NCBI RefSeq assembly: GCF_001824475.1
Contig: NZ_MHXN01000023.1
Span: forward strand, 30,173-94,172
Direction of reading: 5' to 3'
Length of the DNA stretch: 64,000 nucleotides
DNA from: Phenylobacterium sp. RIFCSPHIGHO2_01_FULL_69_31
GTDB lineage: Bacteria > Pseudomonadota > Alphaproteobacteria > Caulobacterales > Caulobacteraceae
In this document: one piece after another, positions 47,441-55,723 of the stretch
Numbering within the stretch: the stretch's first letter is position 1
Layout: every line of letters starts with the position of its first letter
The notes under the pieces: generated by a model
What the model was told of the DNA's origin: nothing
What the model saw: only the letters and a program-made list of their open reading frames with translations
Database searches by the model: none
Made by a program: the position numbers and the translations under genes

Positions 47441-47461
47441 GCGCCTCCTGCTCAGAGGCGC
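47441..47461 (-). promoter_or_regulatory. Hairpin sequestering the VOC-gene ribosome site
   Basis: Perfect 7-bp arms GCGCCTC (47441-47447) and GAGGCGC (47455-47461) with a 7-base loop, in the 27-base ilvI-VOC gap. On the minus strand the GGAGG that should serve the VOC ATG lies in the second arm, so translation may depend on melting of the stem or on ilvI translation. Confidence 0.5.
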
Positions 47462-47465
47462 GATG

Positions 47466-49256
47466 CTAGACCAGCCGCTTGCCGGCGTCGTCGATGATCG
47501 AGCCCAGATCCCGGGCTTCTTCGGCCATGATCATCTCATTGTGCGCCTTGCCGGACGGGATCATCGGGAAGCAGTTCTCTTCCTTGGTGACCCGGCAGTC
47601 GAACAGCACCGGCTTCCGGACTTCGATCATCTCGCGGATCTTGTCGTCCAGCTCGTCCGGATGCTCGGCGCGGAAGCCGACGCCGCCATAGGCTTCGGCC
47701 AGTTTCACGAAGTCGGGCAGGGATGAGGAATAGGAGTGCGAATAGCGCTCGCCGTGCAGCAGCTGTTGCCATTGCCGCACCATACCCATCCACTCGTTGT
47801 TGAGGATGAAGACCTTGATCGGCAGATCGTACTGAACCGCCGTCGAGATCTCCTGCATCGTCATCTGCACGCTGGCGTCGCCGCCGATGTCGATGACCAG
47901 GGCGTCCGGGTGAGCCATCTGCACCCCCACGGCGGCCGGCAGGCCATAGCCCATGGTGCCCAGGCCGCCCGACGTCATCCACCGGTTCGGCTCCTCGAAG
48001 CGGTAGAACTGGGCCGCCCACATCTGGTGCTGGCCGACCTCGGTGGTGATGTAGGTGTCCCGGTCCTTGGTCAGCTCGTACAGCCGCTGAATCGCGTACT
48101 GCGGTTTGATCAGCTTGCTGTCCGGCGCATAGCCGAACGAATTGCGCGCCCGCCAGCCGTCGATCTGGGTCCACCAGGTCTTCATGGCGGCGGGGTCGGT
48201 GGCGAGGTTCCGCTGCTTCCAGGCGGCGATCATGTCCTCCAGCACCTGGCCCGCATCGCCGACGATGCCGATGTCGGCGCGGACGTTCTTGCCGATCGAG
48301 CTGGCGTCGACGTCGATGTGGATCTTGCGCGACGTGGGGGCGAAGGCGTCCAGGCGCCCGGTCACCCGGTCGTCGAAACGCGCGCCGATGGCCACCATCA
48401 CGTCGCAATCGTGCATGGCGTTGTTGGCCTCGAACGAGCCGTGCATGCCCAGCATGCCCAGCCACTTCGGATCCGACGCGGGGAACGCGCCCAGGCCCAT
48501 CAGGGTCGAGGTCACCGGCGCGCCGGTCAGTTCGGCGAACTCGCGCAGCAGCCTGGCCGCCTTCGGGCCGGCGTTGATGACACCGCCGCCGGTATAGAGG
48601 ATCGGCTTCTTGGCCTTCGCGATCATGGCGACGGCCTCGGCGATCTTGCCGGCGTCGCCCTTCGTCCGGGGCGAATAGTTGTGGGCGTGCTTCACCTCGC
48701 CCGGGCCCTGATAGACGCCCTTGCCGAACTGGACGTCCTTGGGGATGTCGATGACCACGGGGCCGGGGCGGCCGGACGTGGCGATGTGGAAGGCCTCATG
48801 CAGGACGCGCGGCAGGTCGGCGACATCCTTAACCAGGTAGTTGTGCTTGGTGCACGGCCGGGTGATGCCGATGGTGTCGCATTCCTGGAAGGCGTCGGTG
48901 CCGATCAGGTGGGTGGCGACCTGGCCCGTGATCACGATCATGGGGATCGAGTCCATCAGGGCGTCGACGATTCCGGTGACGGCGTTGGTCGCCCCCGGAC
49001 CGGAGGTGACCAGGACCACGCCCGGCTTGCCGGTGGAGCGGGCATAGCCCTCGGCGGCGTGGGTGGCGCCCTGTTCGTGGCGGACCAGCACGTGCTGCAG
49101 CCGCGGCTCGGCGAACAGCGCGTCGTAGATCGGGAGGACCGCCCCGCCCGGATAGCCGAACAGCACCTCGACACCCTGATCGATGAGGGCGCGCACCACC
49201 ATTTCGGCGCCGGAGATGGTGTCTTGCTGGGCTTCGATGGTCTGGTGGGCGGACAT
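47466..49256 (-). CDS. ilvI: Acetolactate synthase large (catalytic) subunit
   Basis: A 596-residue thiamine-diphosphate enzyme making acetolactate/acetohydroxybutyrate for valine, leucine and isoleucine. N-terminal VLFGYPGGAVLPIYDAL with the catalytic Glu in HEQGATHAAEG, central FAD/Rossmann part (GARFDDRVTGRLDAF), and C-terminal ThDP-binding GDASVQMTMQE...NNEWMGMV. Length is normal. A leader peptide and attenuator precede it. It is on the same strand as ilvH, which lies about 9.3 kb downstream. Confidence 0.97.
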   Translation of the reverse strand: MSAHQTIEAQQDTISGAEMVVRALIDQGVEVLFGYPGGAVLPIYDALFAEPRLQHVLVRHEQGATHAAEGYARSTGKPGVVLVTSGPGATNAVTGIVDALMDSIPMIVITGQVATHLIGTDAFQECDTIGITRPCTKHNYLVKDVADLPRVLHEAFHIATSGRPGPVVIDIPKDVQFGKGVYQGPGEVKHAHNYSPRTKGDAGKIAEAVAMIAKAKKPILYTGGGVINAGPKAARLLREFAELTGAPVTSTLMGLGAFPASDPKWLGMLGMHGSFEANNAMHDCDVMVAIGARFDDRVTGRLDAFAPTSRKIHIDVDASSIGKNVRADIGIVGDAGQVLEDMIAAWKQRNLATDPAAMKTWWTQIDGWRARNSFGYAPDSKLIKPQYAIQRLYELTKDRDTYITTEVGQHQMWAAQFYRFEEPNRWMTSGGLGTMGYGLPAAVGVQMAHPDALVIDIGGDASVQMTMQEISTAVQYDLPIKVFILNNEWMGMVRQWQQLLHGERYSHSYSSSLPDFVKLAEAYGGVGFRAEHPDELDDKIREMIEVRKPVLFDCRVTKEENCFPMIPSGKAHNEMIMAEEARDLGSIIDDAGKRLV

Positions 49257-49280
49257 GTGGGGCTCTGGGTTCAGGGCAAT

Positions 49281-49302
49281 AAAAAAGGCCCGCGGGGGGC
49301 CT
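49281..49302 (-). terminator. Attenuator terminator in the ilvI leader
   Basis: On the minus strand AGGCCC, loop CCCGC, GGGCCT followed by a run of T residues (plus-strand AAAAAA at 49281-49286), 25 bases upstream of the ilvI ATG. A second stem, CTGACG (49324-49329) / CGTCAG (49334-49339), lies between it and the leader peptide. The arrangement fits transcription attenuation. Confidence 0.82.
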
Positions 49303-49343
49303 GGGACAAGCGACCGGTCGGTCCTGACGCCATCGTCAGTCCG

Positions 49344-49379
49344 TTACGGCCGCCCTACGAGTACGAGAATGTTGCGCAC
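49344..49379 (-). CDS. ilvL: ilv leader peptide
   Basis: An 11-codon frame from GTG 49379 to TAA 49344-49346 reads MRNILVLVGRP: five consecutive branched-chain residues (Ile-Leu-Val-Leu-Val) just upstream of a terminator in front of ilvI. A GGGA lies about 6 bases before the GTG. Ribosome stalling at these codons under branched-chain starvation would favour an antiterminated transcript. I recall that Caulobacter ilvBN is reported to be controlled by attenuation. An overlapping ATG frame at 49417 encodes no such run and is less likely. Confidence 0.78.
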   Translation of the reverse strand: MRNILVLVGRP

Positions 49380-49424
49380 GAGATTTCCCGCGAAAGATAG
49401 GAAATGGCGTGTCGCATGCTCTGC

Positions 49425-50354
49425 TTAGCCCGTCAAGGTGGGGTGGAGCGCAAGAAACTGCCTCCATTGGTCGCGGGCGTCCGAGGCGGTCAGGCGGGGC
49501 CAGTCGGGCGTCTGCCCGCGCATCCAGGTCATCTGCCGCTTGGCGTACCGGCGCGTCTCCTGCTGGGCGGCGGCCAGGGCAGTGCGAAGGCCCGTTTCGC
49601 CGCGCAGATGGGCGGCCAGCTCGCGGACGCCCACGGCCTTCATGGCGGGGAGGGCGGGGTCGAGGTTGCGGGCCATCAGGGCGCGCACCTCGTCCAGGGC
49701 GCCGGTGGCGATCATCGCCTCCAGCCGGGCGTCGCAGCGCGCGTAGAGCGCCTCGCGCGGCGGCTCCAGCGCCACCCCGGACCAGGAGCCGGCGGGCAGG
49801 GCGCCCGAGGCCTTGGCCTGGTGGTCGGAGAGGGAGACGCCGGTGGCAGCATGGACTTCCCAGGCCCGGGTCAGCCGTTGGCGGTCGCCCGCCTCGATGC
49901 GGGTCGCGGCGGCGGGGTCGACGGCCGCCAGCCTGGACCGGAACGCGTCCTCGCCCATCGCCTCGAACGCGGCGGCCGCGGCGTGGCGGACCTCCGCGGG
50001 AATCGCTGGGATCTCGGCCAGGCCCTTGGTCAGGGCGCTGAAGTAGAGGCCCGTCCCGCCGACCACGATCGCGTCGCGGCCGCGGGCGCCGATGTCGCCG
50101 ATGACGTCCGAGGCCGCCCTCAGCCAGCGGCCCACCGACCATCCATCGGCCGGATCGACCGTGCCGAACAGGTGATGCGGCGCGGCGGCCAACTCATCGG
50201 CCGTCGGTCCGGCGGTGATCACGGAGAGGCCCGCGTACAGCTGCATGGAATCGGCGTTGACGATCTCGCCGCCCGTTGCGCGCGCCAGCTCTTGCCCGAG
50301 GGCGGACTTGCCGCTTGCGGTCGGTCCGGCGATCAGCCAGATGCGGCCCGTCAT
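49425..50354 (-). CDS. miaA: tRNA dimethylallyltransferase
   Basis: A 309-residue enzyme that adds an isopentenyl group to A37 of tRNAs reading U-starting codons. P-loop [11 protein letters not shown] at the N-terminus, [22 protein letters not shown] and [14 protein letters not shown] are typical; the C-terminal [13 protein letters not shown] is the tRNA-binding part. The start ATG (50354) overlaps that of serB on the other strand; a GAGGACGAG lies upstream as ribosome site. Adjacent to ilvI as in related genomes. Confidence 0.96.
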   Translation of the reverse strand: MTGRIWLIAGPTASGKSALGQELARATGGEIVNADSMQLYAGLSVITAGPTADELAAAPHHLFGTVDPADGWSVGRWLRAASDVIGDIGARGRDAIVVGGTGLYFSALTKGLAEIPAIPAEVRHAAAAAFEAMGEDAFRSRLAAVDPAAATRIEAGDRQRLTRAWEVHAATGVSLSDHQAKASGALPAGSWSGVALEPPREALYARCDARLEAMIATGALDEVRALMARNLDPALPAMKAVGVRELAAHLRGETGLRTALAAAQQETRRYAKRQMTWMRGQTPDWPRLTASDARDQWRQFLALHPTLTG

Positions 50355-51243
50355 GGAACTCGTCCTCACCCTCGTCGGCCCCGATCCGGCCCAGGCGGCA
50401 ACAGCCGCGGGTCGCGCGTCCTCAGCGCTCGCAGCCGTAGGGGCGGGCGTCAAGGCGCCCACCCCGCTGGGCGACGGCGCCCTGGACATCCCGGTGATCG
50501 CCGCGCCGGCGGACGTGCGGGCGAGGGTGGAGGAGGCGTTGGCCGACGTGGCGGTTGATGCCTGCCTCCAGCCGGCCGCCGGCCGCCGCAAGCGCCTGCT
50601 GATCGCCGACATGGACTCCACGATCATCAACGTCGAGTGCATCGACGAGCTGGCCGACTTCGCCGGGGTGAAGGCCCAGGTCTCCGAAATCACCGAGCGG
50701 GCCATGCGGGGCGAATTGGATTTCGAAGGGGCGCTCAAGGCGCGCGTCGCGATGCTTAAAGGGCTACCGCTGGCCGACCTGCAGCGAGCCTACGACGAGC
50801 GGGTGCGGCTGAACCCCGGCGCACGGACGCTGGTGCGGACCATGACCGCCCACGGCGCCAAGGCGTTCCTGGTCTCCGGCGGCTTCAACTTCTTCACCCG
50901 CCGGGTGGCCGAGGCCGCCGGCTTCGACGCCAACCGGGCCAACACCCTGATCGAGGCCGATGGCGTCCTGGCGGGGCGGGTCGGCGAGCCCATCCTCGGC
51001 CGCGAGGCGAAGCTGGCGGCGCTGAAGGAAGAGGCCGCCAACCTGGGCATCCCGCTGTCGCAGACACTGGCGGTGGGTGACGGGGCCAACGACCTGGCGA
51101 TGATCGAAGCGGCGGGACTGGGCGTAGCCTACCGCGCCAAGCCCATCGTCGCGGCCCAGGCCGACGCCAAGGTGGACCACGCCGACCTCACCGCGCTGCT
51201 CTACTTCCAGGGCTATCGCGCCGACCAGTTCGTGACCGACTGA
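50353..51243 (+). CDS. serB: Phosphoserine phosphatase
   Basis: About 296 residues. An N-terminal ACT-like region (residues 1-75) is followed by the HAD core with nucleophile motif [19 protein letters not shown] near residue 85, Ser in [13 protein letters not shown] and the C-terminal [24 protein letters not shown]. It catalyses the last step of serine synthesis. The ATG at 50353 shares two bases with the miaA start codon on the other strand; an in-frame ATG lies at 50341. No good ribosome site is visible for either. Confidence 0.95.
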   Translation: MELVLTLVGPDPAQAATAAGRASSALAAVGAGVKAPTPLGDGALDIPVIAAPADVRARVEEALADVAVDACLQPAAGRRKRLLIADMDSTIINVECIDELADFAGVKAQVSEITERAMRGELDFEGALKARVAMLKGLPLADLQRAYDERVRLNPGARTLVRTMTAHGAKAFLVSGGFNFFTRRVAEAAGFDANRANTLIEADGVLAGRVGEPILGREAKLAALKEEAANLGIPLSQTLAVGDGANDLAMIEAAGLGVAYRAKPIVAAQADAKVDHADLTALLYFQGYRADQFVTD

Positions 51244-51899
51244 TGGCGCTTCCCCGCACGCCCAAGGCCGTGGTGTTCGACATGGACGGCCTGCTGGTGG
51301 ACACCGAGACGGTGGTCTACCGCGCCATGCAGCGCGCGGCTGGCGGCATCGGCTCGGAGATGCCGTTTGCGACCTTCCAGCGCATGGTCGGCCTGCAGCA
51401 TGCGCACAGCGACCTGATCCTCATCGAGCACTTCGGCGACGACTTCGACCTGGCGGCGTGGTCCGCCGCCGTCAGCGCCCACTTCCGGGAAGAGCTGGCG
51501 GCCGGCATCGCGCTGAAGGCGGGGGCGGTGGAGATCCTGGACCATCTGGACGACCTGGGCCTGCCGCGCGCCATCGCCACCTCGTCCAGCCTGGAGAGCG
51601 TGCGCGCCAGCCTGGGTCCGCACAGCCTGGTGGACCGCTTCCACGCCCTCATCACCCGCGACGTTCAGACCCGCGGCAAGCCGCATCCCGAGCCCTTCCT
51701 GAAGGCGGCGGAAGCGCTGGGCGTGGATCCCGCCGACTGTCTGGCGCTGGAGGACAGTCACAACGGCGTCCGAGCCGCGTCGGCGGCGGGGATGATGACG
51801 GTCATGGTGCCGGACATGCTGGACCCGAACGAGGAGATGGAAACGCTCTGCGTCCGCATCGCCCGCGACCTGCATGAGGTCAGGGCCTGGCTGGGCTAG
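51243..51899 (+). CDS. HAD-superfamily phosphatase (beta-phosphoglucomutase/GPH-like)
   Basis: A 218-residue HAD hydrolase with a cap domain. Motif I is FDMDGLLVDTE, motif II ATSSS, motif III Lys in RGKPHPEPF, and motif IV ALEDSHNGVRAASAAGM, all intact. It resembles sugar- or nucleotide-phosphate phosphatases. It starts within the serB stop (TGATG, 1-base overlap), so the two are translationally coupled. Substrate unknown. Confidence 0.88.
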   Translation: MALPRTPKAVVFDMDGLLVDTETVVYRAMQRAAGGIGSEMPFATFQRMVGLQHAHSDLILIEHFGDDFDLAAWSAAVSAHFREELAAGIALKAGAVEILDHLDDLGLPRAIATSSSLESVRASLGPHSLVDRFHALITRDVQTRGKPHPEPFLKAAEALGVDPADCLALEDSHNGVRAASAAGMMTVMVPDMLDPNEEMETLCVRIARDLHEVRAWLG

Positions 51900-51936
51900 A
51901 AAAACCCTCCTCCCTGGCTGGAGCCGGGGAGGAGGG
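51900..51936 (-). terminator. Terminator hairpin between convergent genes
   Basis: Perfect 10-bp arms CCCTCCTCCC (51905-51914) and GGGAGGAGGG (51927-51936). On the minus strand the stem is followed by TTTTTC, so it terminates the UrcA-family gene; on the plus strand there is no T-run but the hairpin also sits directly after the HAD gene. Confidence 0.75.
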
Positions 51937-51949
51937 ACAGGTCACCGGC

Positions 51950-52288
51950 CTATGGGCTCGGGGGCCACTCGGCCGGTTCTGCGGAGAGCCATTGGGCGTA
52001 GGCGAGTGTGAGCGGCGGCGCTTTCAGCCGCGCGACCGCGGCGGCGACGGCTTCGCGACGACAGCGCCACTCACGGCCCTCGCGGCCCCGGAACAGTTCG
52101 GACCGCGGCAAGGCGCAGAGTGCCCGCGCGGCGCTGCTCAGCCTTGAGAGCATGGTCGCCGCCCCGGCCTCGCTCGCGAGATCGAGATCGCCGATCTCCA
52201 CGCGCGCCATGAGGAGTTCGCGCCGCGGCGCCGCCTGCGCCGCACCGGCCAGAGACGCGGCCGCCAGCAACATCATGCCCATGCGAAG
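51950..52288 (-). CDS. UrcA-family small secreted protein
   Basis: About 112 residues from ATG 52288 (MLRMGMMLL), preceded by GGAGG with good spacing; an upstream ATG at 52303 overlaps that ribosome site. A signal peptide (ending GAAQA) is followed by VEIGDLDLASEAGAATMLSRLSSAARALC and a C-terminal WRCRREAVAAAVARLKAPPL, the UrcA layout with a conserved Cys pair that could form a disulfide. Function unknown. Confidence 0.78.
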   Translation of the reverse strand, partial: LRMGMMLLAAASLAGAAQAAPRRELLMARVEIGDLDLASEAGAATMLSRLSSAARALCALPRSELFRGREGREWRCRREAVAAAVARLKAPPLTLAYAQWLSAEPAEWPPSP

Positions 52289-52306
52289 CATCGCCGCCTC
52301 CATTGC

Positions 52307-52332
52307 TACGTGCGTAAATTTCTACACGCGTA
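52307..52332 (-). promoter_or_regulatory. Direct repeat upstream of the UrcA-family gene
   Basis: On the minus strand TTACGC-GT-GTAG and TTACGC-AC-GTAG are two near-identical 12-base units with a 16-base period, in the AT-rich gap just upstream of the ribosome site. Each contains a TACG...CGTA-like dyad. Possible binding sites of an unknown regulator. Confidence 0.4.
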
Positions 52333-52383
52333 ATAATTGGAGTCAACAGCGCTTCGAGCGTGGCTTACCGAACGAGCGGCGGC

Positions 52384-53277
52384 CTACCGCCCTGTTGGGC
52401 CGCGTTCGAAGTAGCGGAAGAAGGCGCTGTCGGGCGACAGGACCAGGGTCGTCTCGCCGTCGGCCAGGCTCGCCTCGTAGGCCTGCATCGAGCGGAAGAA
52501 GGCCGCGAACGAGGGGTCCTTGCCGAAGCTCTGTGCGAAGATCCGCGTGCGCTGGGCATCGCCCTCGCCGGTGATCTGCCCCGATTGCTCGCGGGCGGTG
52601 GCCAGCGTGATCGCCACCTCCTTGTCGGCCTGGGCGATGATCTCGCGCTTCTTCTGCTCGCCCTCGGCGCGCAGCTGGGCCGCCACCTGCTGGCGAGAGG
52701 TGGACATGCGGCGGAAAACGGCCTCGCGGTTCTGGGCCGGAAGGTCGGCGCGCCGGATCCGCAGGTCGATCACCTCGATACCCAGGCGCGAGGCCTTGGC
52801 GCGGCGGTCGACGTCGACGCGGGCCTGCTGCATCAACTGCGCCCGGCGGCCGGAGATGATGTCGGTGGCGCTGGCCGAGCCCAGCACCTGGCGCAGGGAC
52901 GAGTTCACCAGCCGCTCGATCCGGTCGGCCGCGGTCGTCTCGTCGCGCAGGGTGCGGTAGAACTGCAGGGGATCGGAGATCCGGTAGCGGATGAAGGCGT
53001 CCACCACGAGCCGCTCCTGGCCAGCGGTGATGATTTCCTCCTGGTCGGCCTCCAGCGCGATGTTGCGCCGGTCCATCTTGAAGACCTGCTGGAAGAACGG
53101 GACCTTCAGGTGCAGGCCGGCCTCGCTCTTGCCGGGCGCGTTGATCACGCGGACCGGGTCGCCGAGCGCGACCACAAGCGCCTGCTGGCGCTGGTCGACC
53201 ACGAAGAACGTCTGCGTCAGGGTGAACAGGAGCGCGGCGGCCAGCAGGCCGAAAACGACATGACGAGTGCTGGTCAT
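52384..53277 (-). CDS. hflC: HflC, SPFH-domain modulator of FtsH protease
   Basis: A 297-residue membrane protein: one N-terminal transmembrane helix (FGLLAAALLFTLTQTFFVV), then VDQRQQALVVALGDPVRV and the SPFH/band-7 domain with DVDRRAKASRLGIEVIDLRIRRADLP, then a helical tail. HflC and HflK form a large periplasmic cage around FtsH. Its start overlaps the hflK stop by 4 bases (ATGA). Confidence 0.95.
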   Translation of the reverse strand: MTSTRHVVFGLLAAALLFTLTQTFFVVDQRQQALVVALGDPVRVINAPGKSEAGLHLKVPFFQQVFKMDRRNIALEADQEEIITAGQERLVVDAFIRYRISDPLQFYRTLRDETTAADRIERLVNSSLRQVLGSASATDIISGRRAQLMQQARVDVDRRAKASRLGIEVIDLRIRRADLPAQNREAVFRRMSTSRQQVAAQLRAEGEQKKREIIAQADKEVAITLATAREQSGQITGEGDAQRTRIFAQSFGKDPSFAAFFRSMQAYEASLADGETTLVLSPDSAFFRYFERGPTGR

Positions 53278-54434
53278 TGGGCGCCCTTCGACTGGGGCTG
53301 GGCCGGAGCGGCCTCGACCTGCAGCGCGGGCGCGGCGGCCTGGCTCCGGGGCCGGAACACGTCGGGCGGAAGGATGATCGGGGCCGTGGCGCCCTTGGCG
53401 TCGATCACCACCTTGTTCGACGACTGCAGGATGCGCTGCATGGTCTCGATGTAGAGCCGGTCGCGGGTCACGCCGGGGGCGCGGCGATATTCAGTGTAGA
53501 TCTGGTTGAACCGCGCCGCTTCACCCGTCGCCTCGCGCACGGCCTGCTCGCGATAGGCCTGGGCGGCCTGGGTGATGCGCGCGGCGTCACCCTTGGCCTC
53601 GTTGATCACCCGGTTGCGGTAGGTGTTGGCCTCGTTCTCGGCGCTGTCGGCGTCCTGCTGGGCGTTGTTCACCTCGCGGAACGCGCCGACGACTTCCGGG
53701 GGCGGATTGGCCGAGCGGATCTGGACTTCGACGATGCTGATGCCGGCGCCCCAGGAGTCCAGGGTCCGCTGCATGAGTTCGGCGGTCTGCTGCTGCACCT
53801 GTCCCCGCCCGGTGGAGATGATGGGCTGGAGCTGGGTCTTGCCGACTACCTCGCGCATGGCGCTCTCGGCCACCGCCTTCACGGCCGCCTCAGGGTCGCG
53901 CGTGGCGAACAGGTACCGGGCCGCGTCCGACACCCGCCAAGTTACGCTGAAGTCGATGTCGATAATCTGCTCGTCGCCGGTCAGCATCTGGCTCTCGGCG
54001 GGCGAATCGGCCTCCGGACCGCTGCCGCCAACCAAGGTGTTGTTGAGCTTGGTGACGGCCACCTTCTCCACCCGCTCGATAGGCCAGGGCAGGTGGTAGT
54101 TGGGCCCGGGAGAGGCGGATCGCGAATAGGAGCCGAAGGTCAGCACCACCGCCTGTTCGCCGGGCTGCACGAGGTAGATGCCCGAGGCCGCCCAGAGGGC
54201 GAAAACGCCGCCCGCGACGATGGGGATCAGGCCGCGCCGGGGCCGGCCGCCGGGGCCGCCCATCATGTCGCGCAGGCGTTGGGCGATCTGATCGAAGTTG
54301 GCGTTGAAGTCGGGGCCGCCGGGACGGCGCGGGCCGCCGCCGCCGCCCGATGGGCGGCGTGGCTGGTCGCGTTTGTCGTCACCGCCGGACGGCGAACCCC
54401 AGGGTCCCGGGTTTGCGTTGTCGTTCCAGGGCAT
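53274..54434 (-). CDS. hflK: HflK, SPFH-domain modulator of FtsH protease
   Basis: About 386 residues from ATG 54434 (MPWNDNANPGPWG, the typical HflK opening); the frame extends to 54470. A Gly/Pro/Arg-rich cytoplasmic stretch precedes the transmembrane helix (GLIPIVAGGVFALWAASGIY) and the SPFH domain (VQPGEQAVVLTFGSYSR; GISIVEVQIRSANPPPEV). The tail is Ala/Gln-rich. First gene of the hflK-hflC operon, divergent from mrp. Confidence 0.95.
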   Translation of the reverse strand: MPWNDNANPGPWGSPSGGDDKRDQPRRPSGGGGGPRRPGGPDFNANFDQIAQRLRDMMGGPGGRPRRGLIPIVAGGVFALWAASGIYLVQPGEQAVVLTFGSYSRSASPGPNYHLPWPIERVEKVAVTKLNNTLVGGSGPEADSPAESQMLTGDEQIIDIDFSVTWRVSDAARYLFATRDPEAAVKAVAESAMREVVGKTQLQPIISTGRGQVQQQTAELMQRTLDSWGAGISIVEVQIRSANPPPEVVGAFREVNNAQQDADSAENEANTYRNRVINEAKGDAARITQAAQAYREQAVREATGEAARFNQIYTEYRRAPGVTRDRLYIETMQRILQSSNKVVIDAKGATAPIILPPDVFRPRSQAAAPALQVEAAPAQPQSKGAQ

Positions 54435-54573
54435 CAGGTGGTTCGCGTCATGCTCCCTCGGGACATTCACTCAGTCCCTTGAACGCCCGTCTCTAAAGCC
54501 CCCAACGGACTTGTAAACCGGCGCCTCCAGCCGGATATGAGACCCCCACCTGAGCAAAGCAAGACAAAGCGGC

Positions 54574-55713
54574 ATGAGCGAAGCGACAGGCCCCGACCGG
54601 ACGGCGATCCTGAAGGCCCTCGACGAGGTCATCGACCCCAAGTCGGGGAAAGGGCTGGCCAGCGCAGGTCTGGTGCGCGGCCTGGTCCTTCGCAGCGGCC
54701 GTGCCGCGTTCATGCTGGAGGTCGCGCCCTCCGACATCGACCTCTACCGCGCCGTGCGCGACCGCGCCGAGGAGGTGCTGGCCCACGCGGACGGCGTCGA
54801 GACGGCGCAGGTCGTGCTGACCTCGGAACTCCAGGCCCCGTCGACGCCGCAGCTGAAGGTCAGTCCCCGCCGGCCGCAGCCGGGGGAAACGCCGCCGGCC
54901 CGCCGCGCCCGCATCGCAGAGGATCCCCAGGCCCAGCTTCATCCGATGGTGGACGCTGTGCGGCCGCCGCATGTGAAGAAGGTCATCGCCATCGCCAGCG
55001 GTAAGGGCGGAGTGGGCAAGTCGACGGTCTCCACCAACCTGGCCGCAGCCTTCGCCGTGCTGGGCCAGCGGGTCGGCCTGCTGGACGCCGACATCTACGG
55101 CCCGTCGGCGCCGACCATGCTGGGCGTCGACGGCGACCCGACCTTCGACGCGGACAAGCGGCTCAACCCCATGGAGGCTTGGGGCGTGAAGGTGATGTCC
55201 ATCGGCTTCATCGTCGAGCCGGGCACGGCCAACATCTGGCGCGGGCCCATGGCCTCCTCCGCCCTCCGCAGCCTGCTGAACTCAAACTGGGGGACCGAGG
55301 CCGAACCGCTGGACGTGCTGGTCATCGACCTGCCGCCCGGCACCGGCGACATCCAGCTCACCCTCGTGCAGAAGCTGAAGATGGACGGGGTCGTGATCGT
55401 CTCCACGCCGCAGGAGATCGCCCTCATCGACGCCCGCCGCGCGGCGCAGATGTTCGAGAAGACCGGGGCGCCGATCCTGGGCGTGGTGGAGAACATGGCC
55501 TATTTCGCCGACAGCTCGGGCGTCCGCGTGCCGATCTTCGGCGAAGGCGGGGCGCGGCGCGAGGCCGAGCGCCTGGGCGTGCCGCTGCTGGCCGAAATCC
55601 CCATCGAGGTGCCGCTCCGCGAGGCCTGCGACGCCGGCCGCCCGCTGGTGGCGACCAACACCGAGAGCGCGGCGGCCCAGGCCTTCCTGGAACTGGCGCG
55701 CAAGCTCTCCTAG
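54574..55713 (+). CDS. mrp: Mrp/ApbC P-loop ATPase, iron-sulfur carrier
   Basis: A 379-residue protein. An N-terminal MIP18/DUF59-like domain (about 1-90) is followed by the MinD-type ATPase with deviant Walker A IASGKGGVGKSTVS near residue 145, and LLDADIYGPSAPTMLG and VIDLPPGTGDIQLTL. It carries and transfers Fe-S clusters. The C-terminal CxxC seen in some members is absent here, as I read it; the protein ends AFLELARKLS. Divergent from hflK. Confidence 0.93.
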   Translation: MSEATGPDRTAILKALDEVIDPKSGKGLASAGLVRGLVLRSGRAAFMLEVAPSDIDLYRAVRDRAEEVLAHADGVETAQVVLTSELQAPSTPQLKVSPRRPQPGETPPARRARIAEDPQAQLHPMVDAVRPPHVKKVIAIASGKGGVGKSTVSTNLAAAFAVLGQRVGLLDADIYGPSAPTMLGVDGDPTFDADKRLNPMEAWGVKVMSIGFIVEPGTANIWRGPMASSALRSLLNSNWGTEAEPLDVLVIDLPPGTGDIQLTLVQKLKMDGVVIVSTPQEIALIDARRAAQMFEKTGAPILGVVENMAYFADSSGVRVPIFGEGGARREAERLGVPLLAEIPIEVPLREACDAGRPLVATNTESAAAQAFLELARKLS

Positions 55714-55723
55714 AGGGGGCCCA

